A stretch of DNA of 8,477 nt from Methylotenera sp. (GTDB taxonomy: Bacteria > Pseudomonadota > Gammaproteobacteria > Burkholderiales > Methylophilaceae): assembly GCA_027487055.1 (NCBI GenBank), contig JAIYEJ010000337.1, positions 1 through 8,477 on the forward strand, given 5' to 3'. This document shows, one piece after another, positions 1 through 6,104 of the stretch. The notes below the pieces were generated by a model. The model saw only the letters and a list, made by a program, of their open reading frames with translations, ran no database searches and had not been told where the DNA came from. A program made the translations under genes and the position numbers. Each line of letters starts with the position of its first letter. The stretch's first letter is position 1.

Positions 1-939
1 AAATGTGCTGCAAAAAAAATACCTGTGCTGGTCGACCCTAAAGGCACCGATTACAGCAAATACCAAGGTGCAACTGCGCTCACGCCAAATAAAAAAGAAA
101 CCGCAGAAGCTTGCGGTGTAAGCACACAGGATGCTGATTTAATTAAAAAAGCATCTCATTTAAAAACCAAACTTGGGCTTGAATTTCTTGCCGTCACACG
201 TGGTGAAGAAGGCATTACGCTAATTGACAGCGACACTAAAAACGGCACCCATCACTTGCCCGCAACCACACGCCAAGTATTTGACGTTTCTGGCGCGGGA
301 GATACCGTCATTGCAACCTTAGCCGCTGGCTTGATGCATGGTTTATCAACATTACAGAGTTTAGAACTTGCAAACATTGCTGCAGGCGTTGTGGTAGGCA
401 AGGTTGGTACCGTGCCGATTACAAAAGCTGAACTGATTGAAGCGTTAAGTCTACAAGACTCTAACGAGCAAGCGCATAAAATTTGTAATATGGCAGAGCT
501 TCTACACAAAGTAGAGGCTTGGAAGCAAACCAAACAAAAAATTGTATTCACCAACGGCTGTTTTGATTTATTGCATGCGGGCCATGTTACCTATTTAGAA
601 GCCGCAAAAAAACACGGTGATAAGCTTATTTTAGGCCTCAATACCGATCGCTCTGTGCGAGCACTTAAAGGCAAAACACGACCCGTTGTGAGTGAGCAAG
701 ATCGTGCCCGCGTACTTGCAGCATTGATGAGCGTAGACGCTGTGATTTTGTTTGATGAAGATACCCCCATTAAACTCATTAAAGCGGTAAAGCCCAATGT
801 GATTGCCAAAGGCAGCGACTATACGGCAGATCAAGTGGTAGGTGGCAAAGAAGTGAAAAGCTGGGGTGGTGAAATTGCTTTAATTGATTTGGTTGAGGGC
901 AGAAGTACCACCAATCTCATCAAAAAAATGCATGCTTAG
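1..939 (+). CDS. hldE: Bifunctional heptose-7-phosphate kinase / ADP-heptose synthase (HldE), 5' end missing
   Basis: The reading frame is open from base 1, so the gene starts before the window; 312 codons remain. By recalled comparison with the ~477-residue enterobacterial HldE, roughly the first 165 residues are absent. The GTG at 25 is internal, in the conserved stretch PVLVDPKGTDY. Two domains are visible. The first is the end of a PfkB/ribokinase-type kinase, with the TPNKKE segment and the anion-hole/catalytic motif VSGAGDTV (fragment residues ~97-104). The second is a cytidylyltransferase-like domain starting near FTNGCFDLLHAGHVTY, with its HxGH nucleotide-binding motif, and ending in STTNLIKKMHA. 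HldE phosphorylates D-glycero-D-manno-heptose 7-phosphate to the 1,7-bisphosphate and later adenylylates heptose 1-phosphate to ADP-heptose for the LPS inner core, in the cytoplasm. Both halves are in one continuous frame, so this is the fused form. It converges with ugd across a 64-nt gap. Confidence 0.96.
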   Translation, partial: KCAAKKIPVLVDPKGTDYSKYQGATALTPNKKETAEACGVSTQDADLIKKASHLKTKLGLEFLAVTRGEEGITLIDSDTKNGTHHLPATTRQVFDVSGAGDTVIATLAAGLMHGLSTLQSLELANIAAGVVVGKVGTVPITKAELIEALSLQDSNEQAHKICNMAELLHKVEAWKQTKQKIVFTNGCFDLLHAGHVTYLEAAKKHGDKLILGLNTDRSVRALKGKTRPVVSEQDRARVLAALMSVDAVILFDEDTPIKLIKAVKPNVIAKGSDYTADQVVGGKEVKSWGGEIALIDLVEGRSTTNLIKKMHA

Positions 940-945
940 GCGCGA

Positions 946-969
946 CTTAAATCAATTGCTTAATTTAAG
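946..969. terminator. AT-rich hairpin between convergent hldE and ugd (possible weak bidirectional terminator)
   Basis: CTTAAAT (946-952) and ATTTAAG (963-969) form a perfect 7-bp inverted repeat around a 10-nt loop. It lies 7 nt after the hldE stop and 35 nt after the end of ugd on the other strand. There is no T-run on either side and only one G-C pair in the stem, so it is a poor intrinsic terminator. Position between converging genes is the main argument. Confidence 0.3.
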
Positions 970-1003
970 CCTGCTTTAGACACAAAACTAGCCAAAAAAC
1001 TCG

Positions 1004-2323
1004 TTAACGCCCAATCGGATAATAGTCAATACCATGTGCTGCCACTAGTTTTGGTGCGTATAAATTGCGCCCATCAAACACCACGCTAGATTTAAGCTGC
1101 TGTTTAATATATGAAAAATCTGGACTTCTAAACTCTTTCCATTCTGTCACAATCACTAGCGCATCAGCATTTTTCAACACTGTATTTTGATTCTCACCAA
1201 AAGTTAAGCCTGCTACATCTTTAAAAATTCGCTTTGCTTCATGAATGGCAACTGGGTCATAGGCGGATACAGTTGCACCCGCTGCTAGCAAATGCTCAAT
1301 CACAATTCGACTTGGAGCTTCGCGCATGTCGTCGGTATTTGGCTTAAAAGCCAAGCCCCATAATGCAAAGTGTTTGCCTTGTAAGTTATCTTTAAAATGT
1401 CGTTTAATTTTGCGCAATAACACTTGTTTTTGCGCGTCGTTTGCCAACTCAACCGCATTCAGCACTTTTAAGTCATAATCTTTTGCTTGAGCGCTAGTAA
1501 TCAATGCTTTGACATCTTTGGGAAAGCAAGAGCCACCATAACCGCAACCCGCGTATAAAAAGTCGTAACCAATGCGCGGATCCGAGCCGATGCCTTTTCT
1601 AACAGATTCGATATCTGCGCCTAATAGCTCCGCTAAATTTGCGAGCTCGTTCATAAAACTAATGCGTGTTGCCAACATCGCATTCGCGGCATATTTAGTT
1701 AGTTCGGCTGAGCGCACATCCATCGTCACCAAGCGCTCGTGGTTGCGCTGAAATGGTGCGTATAAGCCTCGCATCAGGTGCAGAGCTTGCTCATCATCAG
1801 CACCAATTACAATGCGATCTGGGCGCATAAAATCTTCTATCGCTGCACCTTCTTTCAAAAACTCTGGGTTAGATATAACACTAAAAGGTACATCTACGCC
1901 ACGCTCTTTTAAAGCTTGCGTAATGGTTGCGCTCACTTTATCTGCAGTACCTACAGGAACGGTCGATTTATCTACCACCACTTTATAATCGCTCATATAG
2001 CGACCAATATTTTTTGCCGCATCAAGCACGTATTTCAAATCAGCAGAGCCATCTTCATCTGGCGGTGTACCTACTGCAATAAACTGAATCGTGCCATGCC
2101 GCACGGCAACTTCAGCATTGGTAGTAAATTTTAAACGTCCTGCTTCCACATTACGACGCACCATATCTAACAAACCTGACTCGTGAATTGGAATCCCACC
2201 TTCTTCTAAAATTTTTATTTTTGCAGCGTCTACATCCATACACAGCACATCATTACCGACCTCAGCAAGACATGCCCCTGACACCAAACCCACATAGCCT
2301 GTTCCTACAACTGTAACTTTCAT
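1004..2323 (-). CDS. ugd: UDP-glucose 6-dehydrogenase
   Basis: The product oxidises UDP-glucose to UDP-glucuronate with 2 NAD+ in the cytoplasm, feeding capsule, exopolysaccharide or acidic LPS sugars. The 439-residue protein has the usual bacterial length. Visible motifs: the N-terminal Rossmann signature GTGYVG (7-12), DKSTVPVGT (118-126), SNPEFLKEG (151-159), the central-domain ELTKYAANAMLA with K210 and N214, and the catalytic cysteine C266 in GGSCFPKD with D270. The C-terminal UDP-binding domain includes WGLAFKPNTDDMREAPS. The ATG is supported by the Rossmann strand starting at residue 2. The ribosome binding site is weak (AGAAAG, 8 nt upstream). It is the last gene of a tight minus-strand group: the stop of the truncated glycosyltransferase upstream lies 1 nt before this start (TAGTATG). 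It converges with hldE. Nothing suggests loss of function. Confidence 0.97.
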   Translation of the reverse strand: MKVTVVGTGYVGLVSGACLAEVGNDVLCMDVDAAKIKILEEGGIPIHESGLLDMVRRNVEAGRLKFTTNAEVAVRHGTIQFIAVGTPPDEDGSADLKYVLDAAKNIGRYMSDYKVVVDKSTVPVGTADKVSATITQALKERGVDVPFSVISNPEFLKEGAAIEDFMRPDRIVIGADDEQALHLMRGLYAPFQRNHERLVTMDVRSAELTKYAANAMLATRISFMNELANLAELLGADIESVRKGIGSDPRIGYDFLYAGCGYGGSCFPKDVKALITSAQAKDYDLKVLNAVELANDAQKQVLLRKIKRHFKDNLQGKHFALWGLAFKPNTDDMREAPSRIVIEHLLAAGATVSAYDPVAIHEAKRIFKDVAGLTFGENQNTVLKNADALVIVTEWKEFRSPDFSYIKQQLKSSVVFDGRNLYAPKLVAAHGIDYYPIGR

Positions 2324-2324
2324 A

Positions 2325-2462
2325 CTATCTGCTTTCTACTTTTATATGTTTTAAATTTCGCCCTAGTAATGCACTGTTGATTTCCGCAATTAAACTAGCC
2401 ACATTGTCTTGCTCGTTCCTCACTGGCACGACAACAGGTAATGCTTGTAAATTTAATGACAT
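2325..2462 (-). pseudogene. Truncated family-2 glycosyltransferase stump (45 codons)
   Basis: A small frame from ATG (2460-2462) to TAG (2325-2327) encodes 45 residues. Residues 9-28 read PVVVPVRNEQDNVASLIAEI, which matches the first beta strand and helix of GT2 enzymes of the dolichol-phosphate mannosyltransferase type (consensus VVVPVRNExxNVxxLIxEI). An intact enzyme continues to a VDDGS metal/nucleotide site near residue 40 and runs to roughly 230-350 residues; here the frame drifts into LKHIKVESR and stops. Almost all of the catalytic domain is therefore missing and there is no room for it, since ugd starts 1 nt later. The start is well supported: GGAAG at 2468-2472 lies 5 nt upstream, and the HAD stop precedes the ATG by 1 nt. 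I read it as a deletion remnant joined to the former ugd leader. It could instead be kept as a short coupling peptide. No function is claimed. Confidence 0.72.
2341..2369 (-). promoter_or_regulatory. Possible ugd promoter inside the glycosyltransferase stump
   Basis: On the minus strand TTACTA (2364-2369), a 17-nt spacer and TATAAA (2341-2346) resemble a sigma-70 promoter. The -10 matches the consensus at 5 of 6 positions, the -35 at only 3 of 6. The predicted transcript would begin only about 11 nt before the ugd ATG and would trim its weak ribosome binding site, which argues against it. It fits the idea that the end of the stump is former ugd leader DNA. Confidence 0.25.
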
Positions 2463-2463
2463 C

Positions 2464-3144
2464 TTAACTTCCAATTATTTCATTTATATTTTTAACTACG
2501 TTTATTTTATTGTTATTACAATACGCTTCCCAGTCAAACACTTCTGTCCAACCACTCAAAAACACAAAGTCTAAGCCCGCACCTACAGATGCCTGATGAT
2601 CATATTTACTGTCGCCCAAAAACAATGCTGGTAATTGAATGTTGCCATTCGCAATTTCTCTTGCCAATACATGTTCTTTTTGATCTGGTCCACCAAAAAT
2701 ACCCGCCTCAAAAAAATGATCTAGATGTCGACGTGGGAATATTCTTCTTAATTCAGCTTGGTCACCACCTGAGAGCAACATCCAGCGCGCATGAGGTGTC
2801 GCCTTTTTTAACGAATCCAAGCCTGGCGCAACCTCACACTCCATCAAAGTATTATCTAAAACATCATCGAACGCATGCATGTACTTTTGCATGATCTCTG
2901 TCGTAAGCGGTTGTTTTAAAATATGATTAAAGTAATATTCGATTTTTCCGTTGCGAGGAAAACTCCCCTTAGCAATATGATGCTCTACAAGCGCTTGTGC
3001 TTGTGCATCAGTCCCACCCATTCTTTTGGCAACCGTAAAGTAAGCATTAACTTTGGTTTTATTGCTGTTAAGAACCACGCCATCGCAGTCAAATACGAAA
3101 GTTTTGTAATAGCTTAAATCAATTTTTTTAAAATTTGAAAGCAA
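2464..3144 (-). CDS. HAD-superfamily hydrolase, probable sugar-phosphate phosphatase
   Basis: The 226-residue protein carries all four HAD motifs. Motif I is FDCDGVVLNS with nucleophile D19 and acid/base D21; motif II is LLSGG with S125; K156 in GPDQKEHV is the motif III lysine; motif IV is GDSKYD (177-182). A helical insert of about 85 residues between motif I and PGLDSLKK is a C1-type cap, as in phosphoglycolate-phosphatase-like enzymes that act on small phosphate esters. The likely reaction is Mg2+-dependent removal of phosphate from a sugar phosphate in the cytoplasm; the substrate cannot be read from the sequence. The neighbouring GT2 stump and ugd suggest surface-polysaccharide work. 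The start is TTG (3142-3144): the frame is closed by a stop 15 nt upstream, no ATG or GTG precedes motif I, and AAGAGA lies just upstream. It heads the group and stops 1 nt before the stump. Confidence 0.85.
   Translation of the reverse strand: MLSNFKKIDLSYYKTFVFDCDGVVLNSNKTKVNAYFTVAKRMGGTDAQAQALVEHHIAKGSFPRNGKIEYYFNHILKQPLTTEIMQKYMHAFDDVLDNTLMECEVAPGLDSLKKATPHARWMLLSGGDQAELRRIFPRRHLDHFFEAGIFGGPDQKEHVLAREIANGNIQLPALFLGDSKYDHQASVGAGLDFVFLSGWTEVFDWEAYCNNNKINVVKNINEIIGS
2468..2472 (-). promoter_or_regulatory. Ribosome binding site of the glycosyltransferase stump
   Basis: GGAAG on the minus strand, 5 nt before the stump's ATG, sits in the last codons of the HAD gene (GGA AGT TAA). It is one of the better Shine-Dalgarno matches among the genes here, better than those of ugd, edd or the GT9 gene. 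It shows that this start was a genuine translation start. Confidence 0.55.
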
Positions 3145-3195
3145 TGCTAATTCTCTTAATTAACGATCTCTAAACTTTTTAAATTAAACTGCGAG

Positions 3196-3238
3196 AAAAA
3201 ATTACTGCCCTGCAAGGCACTATCCATGAGGGCTGCAG
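3196..3238 (-). terminator. Second hairpin plus T-run between eda and the HAD gene (tandem terminator or leader hairpin)
   Basis: On the minus strand GCCCT (3229-3233) pairs with AGGGC (3207-3211) across a 17-nt loop. Two further pairs flank a 3-nt bulge (CT and AG), and TAATTTTTT follows. The shape is that of a weak intrinsic terminator. It lies about 23 nt beyond the main eda terminator and about 50 nt before the HAD start. It could be a backup terminator for eda, or an attenuator-like hairpin if HAD transcription starts upstream of it. The long loop lowers confidence. Confidence 0.35.
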
Positions 3239-3260
3239 AGCATACAAAATGATAACGCAT

Positions 3261-3300
3261 AAAAAAGGGCTGGCAATATAAATGATATGCTCAGCCCTTA
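3261..3300 (-). terminator. Intrinsic terminator of edd-eda
   Basis: AAGGGCTG (3265-3272) and CAGCCCTT (3292-3299) are a perfect 8-bp inverted repeat. The stem continues inward with GC and ATAT pairs interrupted by single-base bulges. Read on the minus strand it begins 19 nt after the eda TAA and is followed directly by a run of six T (complement of 3261-3266). On the plus strand there is no T-run, so it serves eda. It separates the edd-eda transcript from the HAD-ugd group. The rest of the 174-nt gap (3145-3318) holds the second hairpin described separately; I see no convincing promoter for the HAD gene there. Confidence 0.85.
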
Positions 3301-3318
3301 TTGTAACGTAAAGTTGAT

Positions 3319-3945
3319 TTACGCAGGTTTTATACTGCTCGCCTCTTTGGCTAGCTTGGTGATATGCGCCCAATCCTTTTTAGCAACTGCATCTGCAGGA
3401 GTTAGCCATGTACCGCCACACACAACGACATTTGGTAAGGCCAAAAACTGCGGAGCAGATTCAACGGTGACGCCGCCTGTTGGGCAAAACTTAACATCAC
3501 CGAAAGGTCCAGAAAAGCCTTTAAGCAAGTTAATACCACCCACCGCAACTGCTGGAAAAAGCTTCAAAAAGTAATAATCATCGGCATTAGCTGTCATGAT
3601 TTCTGAGCCCGTTGACACACCTGGCAACAAAGGCAAGCCAATCTTACGCGCAAACTGACCTAATTCGCTGGTATAGCCTGGGCTCACAGCAAATTTACAA
3701 CCAACATCTAATGAAGCTTGCGCATCTTTTAAATTGCGCACGGTGCCGCTACCCATAATCGCGTCTGGTACATGCTTTGCAATTTGCTCCATGGCTTGTA
3801 ATGCGCATGATGAACGCAACGTCACTTCTAACACGCGGATACCGCCTTCTAAAAGTGCTTCAGCCATCGGAACGGCATCTTCAACTTTATTAATGACAAT
3901 TACGGGAATCACTGGACCTTCTTTTGCTAAATCTAATGTGTTCAT
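3319..3945 (-). CDS. eda: 2-dehydro-3-deoxy-6-phosphogluconate (KDPG) aldolase
   Basis: Eda splits KDPG into pyruvate and glyceraldehyde 3-phosphate, the last step of the Entner-Doudoroff pathway, through a Schiff base on lysine. The 208-residue protein is a single class I aldolase TIM barrel, close to the ~213 residues of E. coli Eda. Key residues are present: E40 in LEVTLRS (general base), R44, the phosphate-binding GSGTV (65-69), SPGYTSE (88-94), the Schiff-base lysine K128 in FLKLFPA, and PTGGV (155-159). The E40-K128 spacing of 88 equals that of E45-K133 in E. coli as I recall it. The ATG is preceded by AGAGAGAAAC, an acceptable ribosome binding site. It lies 144 nt downstream of edd, with a palindromic motif in that gap, so it may be co-transcribed or have an extra promoter. 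A strong terminator follows. Some family members also cleave 4-hydroxy-2-oxoglutarate. Confidence 0.96.
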   Translation of the reverse strand: MNTLDLAKEGPVIPVIVINKVEDAVPMAEALLEGGIRVLEVTLRSSCALQAMEQIAKHVPDAIMGSGTVRNLKDAQASLDVGCKFAVSPGYTSELGQFARKIGLPLLPGVSTGSEIMTANADDYYFLKLFPAVAVGGINLLKGFSGPFGDVKFCPTGGVTVESAPQFLALPNVVVCGGTWLTPADAVAKKDWAHITKLAKEASSIKPA

Positions 3946-3997
3946 GTTTCTCTCTAAATAATAAATTCGATTTTTTGACTATTAGCAACAGCCATTT

Positions 3998-4011
3998 CAA
4001 AATTGATTTTG
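3998..4011. promoter_or_regulatory. Palindrome upstream of eda (possible operator)
   Basis: CAAAATTGATTTTG is a 6-bp inverted repeat with a 2-nt centre, 53 nt before the eda start; outer GCCA (3991-3994) and TGGC (4010-4013) extend the symmetry imperfectly. A related sequence, CCAAAATTGG, lies upstream of edd at 5983-5992. A shared repressor site is possible but AT-rich palindromes also arise by chance. The remainder of the 144-nt edd-eda gap (3946-4089) shows no terminator and no gene. Confidence 0.25.
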
Positions 4012-4089
4012 GCAAGACACTTGGGCGAGGACAGTACGTTTTTGTAAGGCAAGCGAAAGTAACACAGCCAAAATTATATTTTCAAATAG

Positions 4090-5904
4090 CTATAACCAAG
4101 TGACCGCGCCCTCTTCGGCTGATAGCACATTCCTACGCATCCCACCAAACAGTTCCCGACCAATGCCATGCGCATTATGATGGCGCTTATCGTCTGACAA
4201 CTCTTCAACTTTACGCTCTGCCCACTCATCTTCATCCACAAGCACATTCACCATGCCTACTTTTGCATTAATCCGAATAATATCGCCCGTGCGTACCTTG
4301 GCAATCGCACCGCCTGCTGAAGCTTCTGGGCACATATGAATCGCAGCAGGAATCTTGCCCGAAGCACCACTCATACGACCATCGGTAACGATTGCCACCA
4401 TAAAGCCTTTGTTTTGCAGCACTGCAAGCGGTGGTGTCAGTTTATGCAGTTCAGGCATGCCATTCGCTCTAGGGCCTTGGAAGCGAACCACTGCCACAAA
4501 ATCTCTTTCCAACTCGCCTCGATCAAATGCATCAAGCAACTCTTCTTGTGCATCAAACACAATTGCTGGCGCTTCGATAATATGACGATCTTCAGGAACT
4601 GCTGATATTTTAATGACGCTACGACCCAAATTACCCTTAAGCAAACGCAAGCCTCCAGATTGATCAAATGGGTGCTCAGCAGTTCTTACAATGGTTTCAT
4701 CACCACTTTCTTTAGGTAAGTCTTTCCAAACTAGCTTATTGTCTTCTTTAACAGGTATTTTGCCATATTCACGCAAGCCGCCATACGCCACGGTGAACAC
4801 GTCAGGGTACATGTATCCCGCCTCTATCAACTCGCGAATCACATAGGCTGGGCCACCCGCATTTTGGAATTCGTTCACATCTGCTTTACCGTTCGGGTAC
4901 ACACTTGCCAATAAAGGTGTTGTTTTGGCTAGGTGATAGAAGTCTGTCCAATCAATGATAATACCTGCGGCACGCGCAATTGCGACCCAGTGGATTAAGT
5001 GGTTAGTTGAGCCACCTGTTGCAAGCAATGCCACCATGGCGTTCACAATCACATGCTCATCGACTAATCGGCCAATTGGGGTAAATTGTTCTTTTTGCGT
5101 ATTTTGTAAAACCATTTTCACAGCTTCACGAGTAAGCAACTCTCGCATATCATCATGCGGATGAATAAACGCAGAGCCTGGCACATGCAAGCCCATGGCC
5201 TCCATCAACATTTGGTTACTATTTGCGGTACCGTAAAAAGTACATGTGCCTGGGCCGTGGTATGCCGCTGATTCTGAAGCCAACAACTCTTCACGATCAA
5301 CCAAGCCTTGTGCATATTTTTCGCGTACTTTAGATTTTGTGGTGTTATCAATGCCAGTACTCATTGGACCAGCTGGCACAAACACACATGGCAGATGACC
5401 AAAGTGCAATGCACCAATTAACAAGCCAGGTACAATCTTATCGCAAATACCCAACAATAAAGCCGCATCAAACACATCATGCGAAAGGGCAATGGCTGTG
5501 CCCATTGCAATCGTATCTCGGCTAAACAAAGACAACTCCATACCTGGTTCGCCTTGGGTAATGCCATCACACATCGCAGGCACGCCACCCGCTACCTGCG
5601 CAGTGGCGCCTAATTTATTCGCTTGATCTTTAATAATATCAGGATAATTAGCGTAAGGTTGATGCGCTGAAAGCATATCGTTGTAAGCAGTCACAATCGC
5701 GATATTAGGTGCTTTTTCAGCGACGATTCTTAACTTATCATTTTTTGGCATAGCCGCAATTGCATGTGCAAAGTTGGCACATCCTAGACGATCAGCTCCC
5801 TTTCTGCGATTAGCCATATCTTCCACGCGTTGCAGATATGCTGTACGGGTAGGACGGCTTACTTCGATAATTCGTTCTGTCACTTCTATGTGGGATTGTT
5901 TCAT
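4090..5904 (-). CDS. edd: 6-phosphogluconate dehydratase
   Basis: Edd dehydrates 6-phosphogluconate to KDPG, the first committed Entner-Doudoroff step, in the cytoplasm. The 604-residue protein aligns throughout with E. coli Edd (603) as I recall it, including TAYNDMLSAHQPY (72-84), AGGVPAMCDGITQG (105-118), GPGTCTFYGTANSNQM (217-232), ALLATGGSTNH, GPRANGMPELHKL and VTDGRMSGASGKIPAAIH. Three cysteines fit the [4Fe-4S] ligands of the IlvD/Edd family: C112, C154 (GICDK) and C221. These point to an oxygen-sensitive iron-sulfur enzyme rather than the related IlvD, whose family is shorter on average. The N-terminus MKQSHIEVTERIIEVSR matches the family start, so the ATG is sound, yet no Shine-Dalgarno is visible in the AT-rich stretch before it. 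The upstream 200 nt hold promoter- and operator-like motifs. It heads the edd-eda pair. Confidence 0.97.
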   Translation of the reverse strand: MKQSHIEVTERIIEVSRPTRTAYLQRVEDMANRRKGADRLGCANFAHAIAAMPKNDKLRIVAEKAPNIAIVTAYNDMLSAHQPYANYPDIIKDQANKLGATAQVAGGVPAMCDGITQGEPGMELSLFSRDTIAMGTAIALSHDVFDAALLLGICDKIVPGLLIGALHFGHLPCVFVPAGPMSTGIDNTTKSKVREKYAQGLVDREELLASESAAYHGPGTCTFYGTANSNQMLMEAMGLHVPGSAFIHPHDDMRELLTREAVKMVLQNTQKEQFTPIGRLVDEHVIVNAMVALLATGGSTNHLIHWVAIARAAGIIIDWTDFYHLAKTTPLLASVYPNGKADVNEFQNAGGPAYVIRELIEAGYMYPDVFTVAYGGLREYGKIPVKEDNKLVWKDLPKESGDETIVRTAEHPFDQSGGLRLLKGNLGRSVIKISAVPEDRHIIEAPAIVFDAQEELLDAFDRGELERDFVAVVRFQGPRANGMPELHKLTPPLAVLQNKGFMVAIVTDGRMSGASGKIPAAIHMCPEASAGGAIAKVRTGDIIRINAKVGMVNVLVDEDEWAERKVEELSDDKRHHNAHGIGRELFGGMRRNVLSAEEGAVTWL

Positions 5905-5940
5905 AATTTTTGGTCGATTTAACGGAGATTAAAGTTTAAA

Positions 5941-5961
5941 CATCAATCTAAACTGTTGATG
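5941..5961. promoter_or_regulatory. Inverted repeat in the edd leader (possible operator or RNA hairpin)
   Basis: CATCAA (5941-5946) and TTGATG (5956-5961) are a perfect 6-bp inverted repeat around 9 nt. It sits between the putative -10 at 5977-5982 and the edd ATG, so a protein bound here, or an RNA hairpin, could limit edd expression. No T-run follows on the minus strand. Known Entner-Doudoroff regulator sites (HexR type) were not recognised. Confidence 0.3.
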
Positions 5962-5976
5962 CTTTTAGCATTTCTT

Positions 5977-6033
5977 ATAATACCAAAATTGGCTTTATCT
6001 TAAAACCAATATATTGACCCAAATGGACCAATT
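5977..6033 (-). promoter_or_regulatory. Putative edd promoter region with three ACCAA repeats
   Basis: On the minus strand TATTAT (5977-5982) matches the -10 consensus at 5 of 6 positions; the hexamer 17 nt upstream (TTTTAA) is a poor -35. On the plus strand ACCAA occurs at 5982, 6005 and 6027, spaced 23 and 22 nt, about two helical turns apart, with the middle copy next to the weak -35. This could be an activator-dependent promoter. The 200-nt gap 5905-6104 otherwise holds no gene and no clear terminator for the glycosyltransferases upstream. Confidence 0.3.
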
Positions 6034-6104
6034 CTACGTGCATGATGAGAATTTTTTGCAATTACCCATACTCACAACTCAATGTAACATGTTTTGATGT
6101 AATT

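Noticed and set aside
252..834. Minus-strand open frames across hldE
   Set aside because: They are shadows of a conserved plus-strand coding frame, rich in Cys/Ser/Thr as expected of antisense frames, with no family resemblance.
946..969. Strong intrinsic terminator for hldE
   Set aside because: The hairpin is almost entirely A-T and no T-run follows on either strand, so it is listed only as a weak possibility.
2589..3117. Plus-strand open frames opposite the HAD gene
   Set aside because: All four HAD motifs are on the minus strand; the opposite frames have no recognisable features.
3179..3373. 64-codon minus-strand frame between eda and the HAD gene
   Set aside because: It begins inside eda out of frame, runs through the eda terminator and both hairpins, and has no recognisable domain.
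4355..4585. Open frames on the plus strand inside edd (also a minus-strand overlapping frame at 4437-4667)
   Set aside because: They lie antisense to or out of frame with a full-length, clearly conserved edd and show no recognisable domain.
5905..6104. HexR-type operator for the Entner-Doudoroff genes
   Set aside because: I looked for the TGTAAT...ATTACA and TTGT...ACAA patterns described for HexR; only isolated half-sites (for example TGTAATT near 6098) were found.
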